A stretch of DNA of 64,000 bases from Corynebacterium pseudodiphtheriticum DSM 44287. Lineage in GTDB: Bacteria; Actinomycetota; Actinomycetes; Mycobacteriales; Mycobacteriaceae. The stretch lies in contig NZ_JIAH01000009.1 in NCBI RefSeq assembly GCF_000688415.1, forward strand, positions 62,001 through 126,000, in the 5' to 3' direction. Positions 25,455 to 33,232 of the stretch are shown here, in pieces; within the stretch, counting starts at the first letter, position 1, and every line of letters begins with the position of its first letter. Made by a program: the position numbers and the translations under genes. A model generated the notes under the pieces. The model ran no database searches and was not told the origin of the DNA. It saw nothing but the letters and a program-made list of their open reading frames with translations.

Positions 25455-25506
25455 CTGGTTTAGATCCCTGATTTAGCTCCCAGGTTTAGGCCTCGGGTTT
25501 AGACAG
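25455..25506. repeat. Four 13-bp degenerate tandem repeats
   Basis: Units at 25455, 25468, 25481 and 25494 share the pattern (C)NGNTTTAGNNC(C); the first is CTGGTTTAGATCC. They lie between the surface protein gene end and the hairpin at 25386. No function is evident. Confidence 0.7.
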
Positions 25507-25566
25507 GAATCTTTGTGCTCCCACCGGTTACTTCCGGGCCCAGCAAGCTACTCGCCTCCCAACAAC

Positions 25567-27030
25567 TTATTTGTTGCGGGAACGCTGCCACATCACAACA
25601 TAAATACCGATGCCCAACGCGAAGGCGAATACCCCCAAACCAAGAATCAGGCCGGAGAAGAAGCTCATCGACGACGAGGTCGGCTTGTAGTTCGCGCTCG
25701 TGGCACCACGCTGTGCAGCACCATCAGCACTGGCGAATGCATCACCCTGACCATCGACACCTGATAGGTTTGCGCCTTCAGCACCTTCTACCGGAGCTGC
25801 TTCCAGGCCCGGAGCTGCCCCGGAACCACCAGCACTTGGTGCCGGGGCTGGAGCCTTGGCAGGAACTATTGCGGCACTCGAACCACCAGTGTTCGCCCCA
25901 CCACTACGCGGTGCAGGAGCAGGTGCTGGGGCTGCTCCTCCACCAGCGTTCGGTGCAGCCTGAGCTGGCTTCGGTCCCCCACCGGCTGGGGCCGGTTTAG
26001 CGTCCCCGTTAGCACCCGGCTGACCTGGTTTCGCTGGAGCTGGTTTATTACCAGCGTTTGGCGCTCCCGGTGCACCCGGCGCGCCTGGCTTCCCGGAAGC
26101 ATTCGGCTTCGGCGCTTTCTTGTCGTCTTCCTTGGTGAAAGGCGCAACGAGTTTACGCACCGACTTCTCAATGCCCGAGATCGCCTTTTCCGTCTGGCTG
26201 ATTTCTTTTTCCATCGCGGTTAAGTGGTCACCAAAGGTTTTAGGTTTCCCGCTGGTACCCTTGCTCTTCGAACCAGAATTAGTGCCGGTGCTCGTTGATC
26301 CGCGATCAGCACAGTCGTAGTCACCGACCAGGAACATCACGTCCAAGGTCTTAGTTCCGCCGCGTGGCAACTTGAATTCAAATCCCACCTCATACACACC
26401 GGCTTTTTCAAACACGAATCCGGTGTGCACGTGCGTGTTATACGGGATCGGCCAGGCGTCGTCCGCATCGTCGGAATCCAGCACAATTTTGTTGCTGCCG
26501 AAACCTTCCGGAAGCCAACCAATCATCCGACCAGGGCCCTGCTTCAGGTTCAGGTTCATCGACACTGATTCACCTTCCACCAGGTGGTCGCCCAGATACA
26601 TCGTGGAAAAACCAAGCCATGGAACGTTGGGTAACTGCGTTTGTGGCAGGTACCAGCCTTCGTCGGGAAGCCCGCTGATGCCCAGAGCATCGAGTTTCAC
26701 ATGCTGGTCATTGGAGACCTCAACTACGCTGCGCCCAGACCCATAGGACAACGACTCGCCGGAGGAATCATCAATCAGTGCAGGTTCTAATCCGTTTCCC
26801 GAAAGAACCGTCATGTCCTGGTGGCCGTGCGTGATCTTGTGATCCGGCGTCCAACCTTCCGACGCGGTGCAGATTTCGTGGATTTGCGCGCTTGCCGACG
26901 GCGCCAACATTCCAGCGCCCAGGCCAGCCGTCGCCAAGCCGATGGTCAAACCCAAGCTCAAAGATGTCTTCGAGAACCGGCGCGGGCTGCGCGAACGGCG
27001 AATACGGTGCACACTGTTCGTGGATTTCAT
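25567..27030 (-). CDS. Choice-of-anchor M domain surface protein with coiled coil and collagen-like linker
   Basis: The ATG at 27028-27030 follows GGGAGGA and gives 487 residues; an upstream TTG in frame would overlap the ribosome binding site. A signal peptide (to about residue 48, ending PSASA) precedes one anchor M domain (about 50-235) with HGHQDMTVLS and HTGFVFEKAGVYEVGFEF. A coiled-coil-like segment follows (MEKEISQTEKAISGIEKSVR), then a long Gly/Pro/Ala/Asn linker with GAPGAPGAP, then a membrane helix (FFSGLILGLGVFAFALGIGI) and the tail RSRNK. It is the last gene of the metal transport cluster, 105 bp after the permease gene. The exact ligand is unknown. Confidence 0.82.
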   Translation of the reverse strand: MKSTNSVHRIRRSRSPRRFSKTSLSLGLTIGLATAGLGAGMLAPSASAQIHEICTASEGWTPDHKITHGHQDMTVLSGNGLEPALIDDSSGESLSYGSGRSVVEVSNDQHVKLDALGISGLPDEGWYLPQTQLPNVPWLGFSTMYLGDHLVEGESVSMNLNLKQGPGRMIGWLPEGFGSNKIVLDSDDADDAWPIPYNTHVHTGFVFEKAGVYEVGFEFKLPRGGTKTLDVMFLVGDYDCADRGSTSTGTNSGSKSKGTSGKPKTFGDHLTAMEKEISQTEKAISGIEKSVRKLVAPFTKEDDKKAPKPNASGKPGAPGAPGAPNAGNKPAPAKPGQPGANGDAKPAPAGGGPKPAQAAPNAGGGAAPAPAPAPRSGGANTGGSSAAIVPAKAPAPAPSAGGSGAAPGLEAAPVEGAEGANLSGVDGQGDAFASADGAAQRGATSANYKPTSSSMSFFSGLILGLGVFAFALGIGIYVVMWQRSRNK

Positions 27031-27135
27031 GGTTCCTCCCAAGGAAGTTAGAAATAAAATTTCGTAATTTTTAATTTTTGTGAATTAGCTGACTGGTTTA
27101 GCTAGCTGGTTGGCTATTCATGTTGATTAGTCGTT

Positions 27136-28026
27136 TTAGCTGGCTGTCTGTCTGCTCACCCGCGCTGCTCTGCTGGTCTGCAGGGTTCTTATCGACGGCA
27201 TCAATGCCCAAACCACCAAGAACCAGACCGAAAGCAGCAGCACGATGCTGGCGCCAGCCGGAAGATCGAATGCCCAGGCAATATAAAGCCCAAAGAAGCT
27301 TCCCAGCGCGCCGAAGGTTGCCGAAAGCACCATCATCGTGGTCAAGTTTGCGGTGATCAGGCGGGCGGTGGCCGGTGGCGCGATCAGCAGCGCGAGCACC
27401 AGGATGTTACCGACGGTACCCACCGAGATCACTACCGCCGCGGTGACAGCCAGGTAGAGCACGATGTCCATCAGCAGCACCGGAATGTTCATGGCACGCG
27501 CGGTTTCGCGGTCCAGGCAGGTCACGTTCAATTGTGGGCCAATGACGACGATCGTCGCCAAGACCAGTACGGATACCGCCAGGGCTAACCACACATCAGT
27601 GCTGGAAACACCAGTGAGCGAGCCGAAGAGGAAGCTGCTCAGCGAGGCGGTATACCCTTCGGTTCGGGAGATGATCACCATGCCCACCGCGAAGGAAGCA
27701 GCGAAGAAAATACCAATCACGGAATCCTCGCGGACGTTTTGCCGCTGCGAGAACAACGCAATCAGGATCGCAACCACCGCACCGGCCACCGCACCACCCA
27801 GCAGTACGGAAACCTGCAGGGCGAACGCGATGGTCAGGCCCGGAAACACAGCATGGGACACCGCATCACCGATAAAGGCCATACCGCGCAACACGACATA
27901 GCAGCCAACGACGGCGCAGGTAATCGCAGCAATCACGGAAATCGCCACTGCACGCGCCAGAAAATCCAGCTGTGGGTTCGCGAGATCCATCAGGAACTCC
28001 GGAAAGGAAATCACAGAATTAGGCAT
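27136..28026 (-). CDS. Metal ABC transporter permease (ZnuB/TroC type, anchored-repeat system)
   Basis: The start is taken at ATG 28026 (MPNSVISFPEFL), which overlaps the ATPase gene by 8 bp; this yields 296 residues. There are about eight or nine hydrophobic segments. GDAVSHAVFPGLTIAF and VGTVGNILVLALLIAPPATARL are characteristic of zinc/manganese/iron permeases of the ABC-3 family. It completes a transporter with the ATPase at 28019 and the binding protein at 29683. The system corresponds to the actinobacterial anchored-repeat ABC transporter described from domain models; its metal is not settled by sequence. Confidence 0.9.
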   Translation of the reverse strand: MPNSVISFPEFLMDLANPQLDFLARAVAISVIAAITCAVVGCYVVLRGMAFIGDAVSHAVFPGLTIAFALQVSVLLGGAVAGAVVAILIALFSQRQNVREDSVIGIFFAASFAVGMVIISRTEGYTASLSSFLFGSLTGVSSTDVWLALAVSVLVLATIVVIGPQLNVTCLDRETARAMNIPVLLMDIVLYLAVTAAVVISVGTVGNILVLALLIAPPATARLITANLTTMMVLSATFGALGSFFGLYIAWAFDLPAGASIVLLLSVWFLVVWALMPSIRTLQTSRAARVSRQTAS

Positions 28027-28753
28027 TAGCCCCCACCCCAATCGCAGAGAGCAGTGGCGAACTCGGCGCAACCGAGAAGGTCTCGGACCAGATCTGCGGG
28101 TTCGCGCGGATCTCGTCGGCAGGCCCGTCGGCCATAATCCCCTTGTTAAACAGCACCACGCGGTGGCAGGTGTGCACGGCTTCAGCCAGATTGTGGCTGG
28201 ACATCACGATGCTCGTGCCCTGTGAACTCAAGTGCTCAAACAACTCCAATAGCCCCTCCGTATTCGGCGCATCCAGCCCCGTGAATGGTTCATCCAAAAA
28301 CAACACCTCCGGGCGGGTAGCCAAAGCGCGCGCCAACAACACGCGCTGCCGCTGCCCACCGGAAAGCTCCGCAATTGGTCGCTGAGCTAGATCCTGCAAG
28401 TTCGTCAGCTCAAGTGCAGCTTCCACTGCATCGTGATCCTCAGCGCCTGGACGACGGAACCAACCGATCAAACCGGTGCGCCCAGAAAGCACAGTTTTGC
28501 GAACGTTCCAGGGAAACTCCCAGGCGACGTCGTGCCGCTGCGGCACATAGCCAATCGAAGCATTAACCTGCACATTCCCAGATTTCACCGGGACCAACCC
28601 CAAAATGGAACGCATAAACGTGGTTTTTCCTGCACCATTTGGCCCGAGCAGGCCGATGAATTCACCGGAGGCGATCTCGATTGCGGCATCGCTAATTACC
28701 TGGCGCCCGCCCAGGAAAACTTGCAGCTTGTCGACGGAAATAAGCGGGTGCAT
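28019..28753 (-). CDS. Metal ABC transporter ATP-binding protein
   Basis: 244 residues. Walker A is GPNGAGKTT, the signature AELSGGQRQRVLLARAL and Walker B VLFLDEPFTGLD; the switch His follows in VMSSHNLAEA. It resembles ZnuC/MntB ATPases. The gene starts 2 bp after the upstream surface protein gene ends and overlaps the permease gene by 8 bp, so the genes are tightly coupled within one operon. Confidence 0.93.
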   Translation of the reverse strand: MHPLISVDKLQVFLGGRQVISDAAIEIASGEFIGLLGPNGAGKTTFMRSILGLVPVKSGNVQVNASIGYVPQRHDVAWEFPWNVRKTVLSGRTGLIGWFRRPGAEDHDAVEAALELTNLQDLAQRPIAELSGGQRQRVLLARALATRPEVLFLDEPFTGLDAPNTEGLLELFEHLSSQGTSIVMSSHNLAEAVHTCHRVVLFNKGIMADGPADEIRANPQIWSETFSVAPSSPLLSAIGVGANA

Positions 28754-28755
28754 GT

Positions 28756-29667
28756 TTATTTCTTCTTTCCGCGACTAATGACGCCAACTGCTACCAGCAC
28801 AACTACGATGCCGATGCCACCGACCAGCAACCAAGAAATGTGGAAGCCACCAGAGCCGGTGGAGGCATTTTCCCAGTCAAAGACTGCATTGTGTGCCTCG
28901 GCAGGGTCGGTCCCTTCGCCAACCGCGAAGGTCACGGCTTCTTGTGCAGAAAGTTCTTGGCCATCGTTAGTAGTAGCAGAAATCTGCAGACCAATTTGAT
29001 GCACACCTGGGGCAGTAAACGTCCAGTTCGCGTGGGTGTGGGTGTGTAGTTCTACAAAAAAGTCGTCAGCTTTGCCAGCAGCCGTCGACCAGAGCACATC
29101 GGGGGCTTCGAAACCACCGTTTTGTAGGAATAATGCAAATTCACCCGGACCGGAATGTCCCGCAAAATCCATGGTCACACCGTTTTGTACGTTATCTGTC
29201 AGAGCTGGGGACTGGGTATTCCAACCCAACCACGGCACATCCACGATTTCAGTTTGTGGCACCACATAAGCTGGTTCATTCGCACCGGCGCCGACGAAAG
29301 AGAAATCATCGTTATCGGGCAGAGTCTGCACCGAGTTTTCGCGCAGCTGGAAGACAATGTCGTCTAAGTGTCGCCACACTGGTGGATGGTTCCGATCATC
29401 GCGGGCAAAAATTTCTAATTCGCCGTCGATCACCATCGCACCGATATCAACGTGCCCGGATTCGATGACCACTTTTTCGCCTTCCGGAGCGATTGCTTCA
29501 TCGCCGCTCACCACCTGCGAGAGATCGCTTCCCTGCGCTGTTGCTGCTGGTTGGGTCGCCGGGAAAAACCCAGTAGCGATACTGGTGGCTGCAGCGAGTG
29601 CTACGCCAAAAGCACGAGCGCGCAGTGCGGCTTTGCGGGAAGTTTGCATCGAAGTTTTCTGTGACAT
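28756..29667 (-). CDS. Choice-of-anchor M domain surface protein, single domain
   Basis: 303 residues: a signal peptide (about 1-44, ending PAATAQG), one anchor M domain (about 65-235) with ESGHVDIGAMVIDGELEIFA and HTHTHANWTFTAPGVHQIGL, a short linker and a membrane helix (ISWLLVGGIGIVVVLVAVGVI) followed by RGKKK. AAGGAA precedes the ATG. It lies between the binding protein and ATPase genes, which suggests a tight functional link with the transporter. It is the smallest domain-carrying protein of the locus and the simplest candidate for biochemical study of the domain. Confidence 0.85.
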   Translation of the reverse strand: MSQKTSMQTSRKAALRARAFGVALAAATSIATGFFPATQPAATAQGSDLSQVVSGDEAIAPEGEKVVIESGHVDIGAMVIDGELEIFARDDRNHPPVWRHLDDIVFQLRENSVQTLPDNDDFSFVGAGANEPAYVVPQTEIVDVPWLGWNTQSPALTDNVQNGVTMDFAGHSGPGEFALFLQNGGFEAPDVLWSTAAGKADDFFVELHTHTHANWTFTAPGVHQIGLQISATTNDGQELSAQEAVTFAVGEGTDPAEAHNAVFDWENASTGSGGFHISWLLVGGIGIVVVLVAVGVISRGKKK

Positions 29668-29682
29668 GAGAGTTCCTTTTCG

Positions 29683-31278
29683 TTATTTCGAATCTGTACT
29701 GGTGTGAGGGGTTGGTTGGGGCGGGTTGTTGGCCAAACATCGGTTGATTTCATTCGCGTTAAAACGCATCAGATCTAAATACGTCGGCACGTCCTTGTCC
29801 AAGGTGTCACCGTAGATCGTGCACACCTGTGCCCCAGCCCGGCGCGCGGTTTCTTCCAATGTAGAAGTGGAGGCAGCAGAGTTCGGCTCGACGAATACCG
29901 CCGGAATATCCAAGTTGTCCAGCGTGCGTTGCAGAGCAATGACATCGCGTGGGGAAGGCTCGATCGAGGCATTTGGGGTAACAAAACCTGCGATATTAAT
30001 GCCGTAGCCCTGCTCAAGGTAGGTGTAGCCATGGTGCGTAGTGACCAGGTGGCGACGGTGTTCCGGGATGGCGTCGTAGGCTGCGTGCAGTTGCTCGTCG
30101 ACAAGCTGGACCTGGTGGTTATATTCCTCGGCGCGCTGCTGGTAGCGGTGGCCGTTCGACGGGTCGGCTTGTGCCAGTTTTTCTGCAATAACCTCGACGT
30201 AAGCTCGAGCATTGCGGGTGTTGTGCCAGAGATGGGGGTCAATTTCACCGTGGAGGTGTTTGCCCAGCACTGCTTGCGGCAGCAAGTAGGTTTCTGCGCC
30301 TGGCCGGCCCAGGAAGCGATAGGCCGGGTCCGGGGGAATGGCTTGCAGCGTCGACGACGGGATCGCGAGCACGGTGGTTTCCGGATCAAAGTGGGCGTCG
30401 TGGTCTTTTAAACTGATGGTGCCGTTCGCTAGATCTGCGGTGATATCGACGTGACCGGAATCGATAACGTGGGCGCCTTCTTCCGGGTTTACGCCGACGG
30501 CAACAGTGATGGTTTGTTCCTGTGTTGCCTCGGTACCCGGCTGCCCTTGGGCCGCGAAACTAAGCTTGTAGGTACCGGGTTCGCTAAATGCCCAGGACAC
30601 GTGCGTGTGGGCATTTGCGGGAAGATCAATGCCGGAATCCGACGGGAAGATCTGTTCCGGGGTGCCGAACGTCGAAACGATATAGGCGGCTACATCGCCT
30701 GGGCCCTGGGCATCAGTCATGCGGAATTTCACTGAGTTAGATTGCTCCGCGCCTTGGACGCGCAAACCCAACCAAACCGCATCCAGGGCCACGTTTTCCA
30801 CCAACGGGATCAACTCTGCACCGTAGGACGGCGAAAGGTCAGCCACTTCGACGACTTCCCCCGAAGTGGATTGCCGTAGCGTCTCCGCGAGCGCAGGTGG
30901 CTCCAGCAACAGACCATTGGCAAAGGCCAGATCCGCGTAGGCGACCTCACGTACAGTGCGCAAGGTCGGTTCGAAATCGTGCGGGTCTTTGCCTGCCGGA
31001 ATCAATGTGGTTACCTGTGCGTCCTCGCCAGCGACGTGCGAAACCAGGTCCGCGAGAATAGGCGTGGTGGCCACAACCTGCAGGCGGTGCTGGTGCGGTT
31101 CATTCTGCGCTGCGCCCACCGTGCGCGTAGTCTCGTTTGCCCCGCTGAAAGCATAGGCACCACCTGCAGTCACCGTGATCGCCAAAGCTGCAGCCAAGCC
31201 CAAGCCCAGTTTTTTGCTACCAGACCACCGCGCAACGCCAGTGCGCTGCGCGGATATGGAGGTGCGGCGGTGTTTCAT
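29683..31278 (-). CDS. Metal-binding ABC substrate-binding protein with inserted anchor M domain
   Basis: The start at ATG 31278 (MKHRRTS) follows GAAAGA; the TTG two codons upstream is less likely. An N-terminal signal or membrane segment spans about residues 20-45. The ZnuA-like fold is split: VVATTPILADLVSHVAGE ... AGKDPHDFEPT forms the first lobe. A choice-of-anchor M domain is inserted (about 140-340: NAHTHVSWAFSEPGTYKLSF, SGHVDITADL). Then HLWHNTRNARAY, VTTHHGYTYLEQGYG and ICTIYGD-type sequence (here VCTIYGDTLDKDVPTYLDLM) form the second lobe. Ligand residues are His in DPH, HLW and THHGY and Asp/Glu near YGD. This is the anchored-repeat substrate-binding protein architecture. Confidence 0.9.
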   Translation of the reverse strand: MKHRRTSISAQRTGVARWSGSKKLGLGLAAALAITVTAGGAYAFSGANETTRTVGAAQNEPHQHRLQVVATTPILADLVSHVAGEDAQVTTLIPAGKDPHDFEPTLRTVREVAYADLAFANGLLLEPPALAETLRQSTSGEVVEVADLSPSYGAELIPLVENVALDAVWLGLRVQGAEQSNSVKFRMTDAQGPGDVAAYIVSTFGTPEQIFPSDSGIDLPANAHTHVSWAFSEPGTYKLSFAAQGQPGTEATQEQTITVAVGVNPEEGAHVIDSGHVDITADLANGTISLKDHDAHFDPETTVLAIPSSTLQAIPPDPAYRFLGRPGAETYLLPQAVLGKHLHGEIDPHLWHNTRNARAYVEVIAEKLAQADPSNGHRYQQRAEEYNHQVQLVDEQLHAAYDAIPEHRRHLVTTHHGYTYLEQGYGINIAGFVTPNASIEPSPRDVIALQRTLDNLDIPAVFVEPNSAASTSTLEETARRAGAQVCTIYGDTLDKDVPTYLDLMRFNANEINRCLANNPPQPTPHTSTDSK

Positions 31279-31309
31279 ACTCAATCTTTCTACAAGCTGG
31301 TTTGCGGTA

Positions 31310-33226
31310 CTACACCTGCGGGATCATCGCGGTCTGCGGTGCTTGTGGTGGCTGTGGTGATTGCGGTGGTTTCGGACCATCCGTTCCAGGCCCTCCAGAA
31401 CCATCACCGGGGTCGTCGGTGTTTTCTGCAGAGTTTTCTGCAGATTTAGCCTTTTTCACGGCATAATGTGCTGCCGCGATGCCAAGGAACAATAGCCCCA
31501 GACCAAGCACGATCGCAGCGATATTAAACAATTTTGAATCCTGCCCGGCGAATCCGGCACCAAAACCACCGGCTGCTAGCGGAGTGCCGTCGGCTGCCAA
31601 GCCCTGCGCGGCGAGTTCTTCTTCGCTGAGCCCCTGGCCAGCAGCCGCGTCTCCACCTGCACCACCGGCAGCGCCGGCTGCTCCTCCACCGGCAACTCCA
31701 CCGCCGGCACATTCGCCACCTTCTGGGTTCACTACCGCACCCAGGTCGAAGTGGCCGTCACTAAAAGCTCCGCCAGGGTTGTTGCCCCCAACCACGAAGT
31801 TGATCGTCGCGTTGCCAGAAACTTTTTTGCCGTTGTTCAGTTGCGCGGACTGGGTGATGTTGACCTGGTAATGCCCCGGCGCGCCGAAAACCCAGTTCGG
31901 GTGCACGTGCGTGTTGCGCGGGATGGCTTTGCTGCCCTGGTATCCGCCACCAGCCGCGCGGAACCATTCTTCACCTACGATCTGCCCCAATTGGCCTTGT
32001 GAGTACACGGTCATTGGGCCTGGTCCGCTAAACCCAGTAATATCCCAGCGCACGCTGGATGCCAGGTGTTCGTGCATCGATTCGTGTTGCGTATTGGCAC
32101 CCAGCCACGGAACACCGGCAACCTGCGTGGCTCCGATCATCCAAGCTTTACCCTGTGGCACCGTGCCCACGTTGCTGGGTAGGTTTACCTCGGCATTCGA
32201 CGACAAGTAGAACGTCGCGCCTTGTGCAGGACGCCATTGTGCTGGGCTGGTGGTGTCATCTTTGATCTGCGGCTGTAGGCCCGGGGTGCATTGTGCGTTT
32301 CCGGCACCGGAATTGCTTGCCGACGACGAACCGCCGGATGATCCAGCCGGTGGCGCTGCCTTCGGTGCTGGGCCTGGGCGTGCCCCACCAGCACGTGGGC
32401 CTGGGGCAGTTCCCCCGCCACCCTGCGGAGCTGGAACTGCAGGGTGGTTGCCTGCGTGGCCTGCCCCGCTGTTGTGTCCACCACCATGGCCACCTGCTTG
32501 GCCTCCACTGGGTGCAGCAGGCGCTGGTGCATCGCCGGATTCCCCGCCAACCTGCCAGGTATAAGTCACCGCGTTACTGGATTGCCCATTGGCACTGGCA
32601 TACACCGTCATCTGGTAGGTACCCGGGTGGGTGAATGCCCAGTTGATGTGCTTATGCGCTGGGTATGGCTGGTTGATCACAGAACCGGTACGCAGGTTAT
32701 ATGAGCCATCATCGGTGACAGATTTGATACCACCGAAACCTTCGGTTTCGAAAATATAGACTTCGCCGGGGCCGGAAACCTCTTGGAAGTTGAAATCGAT
32801 GGATTGGTAGCCGTCGGCTGCAACCGGCTGGGTATCCCAGCCCGGCCAGATCACCTCATGGTTTTGTGACTGTGGCAGGAAGTACGTCGCTTGGCCGATG
32901 CCATCGACACCTGCGGTAGCTTCCGACCAGGCAGCATGGCTGACGTGCAGGACGACGTCGTCGCCAGGTCGTTGTACTCCGCCACCAGTGATGTCTTCTT
33001 TCATCGACAACGAGAGTTCGCCACCATGTGAGGTCACGTAGAAGACGTCAACGTGCCCACGGTCAAAAGTTTGGGCCATGGCGCGTGGAGCAAACGCGGC
33101 TACCCAACACAGCACCAAGGCAGCAAGCAACGCGGTGGCTTTTTGTACCGGCTGCGATGAGACCGGTCGTGCCGACGCTGGTCGAGCCACGTCCTGCCTA
33201 GGTGACTGGATTTTCAGTGCGGTCAT
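31310..33226 (-). CDS. Two-domain choice-of-anchor M surface protein
   Basis: 638 residues: signal peptide (to about residue 51, ending APRAMAQ); first domain (about 52-215) with DRGHVDVFYVTSHGGEL and AHKHINWAFTHPGTYQMTVY; a Gly/Ala/Pro/His-rich linker; second domain (about 325-510) with NTHVHPNWVFGAPGHYQVN and DGHFDLGAVV; a Gly/Ala-rich stretch with a membrane helix (FNIAAIVLGLGLLFLGIAAA) and a Pro/Gln-rich cytoplasmic tail. The DGHFDLGAVV element follows the second HxH motif, so domains may be circularly arranged or a third one truncated. It lies 6 bp after the 894-residue protein gene and 31 bp before the binding protein gene. Confidence 0.83.
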   Translation of the reverse strand: MTALKIQSPRQDVARPASARPVSSQPVQKATALLAALVLCWVAAFAPRAMAQTFDRGHVDVFYVTSHGGELSLSMKEDITGGGVQRPGDDVVLHVSHAAWSEATAGVDGIGQATYFLPQSQNHEVIWPGWDTQPVAADGYQSIDFNFQEVSGPGEVYIFETEGFGGIKSVTDDGSYNLRTGSVINQPYPAHKHINWAFTHPGTYQMTVYASANGQSSNAVTYTWQVGGESGDAPAPAAPSGGQAGGHGGGHNSGAGHAGNHPAVPAPQGGGGTAPGPRAGGARPGPAPKAAPPAGSSGGSSSASNSGAGNAQCTPGLQPQIKDDTTSPAQWRPAQGATFYLSSNAEVNLPSNVGTVPQGKAWMIGATQVAGVPWLGANTQHESMHEHLASSVRWDITGFSGPGPMTVYSQGQLGQIVGEEWFRAAGGGYQGSKAIPRNTHVHPNWVFGAPGHYQVNITQSAQLNNGKKVSGNATINFVVGGNNPGGAFSDGHFDLGAVVNPEGGECAGGGVAGGGAAGAAGGAGGDAAAGQGLSEEELAAQGLAADGTPLAAGGFGAGFAGQDSKLFNIAAIVLGLGLLFLGIAAAHYAVKKAKSAENSAENTDDPGDGSGGPGTDGPKPPQSPQPPQAPQTAMIPQV

Positions 33227-33232
33227 GAAGGA

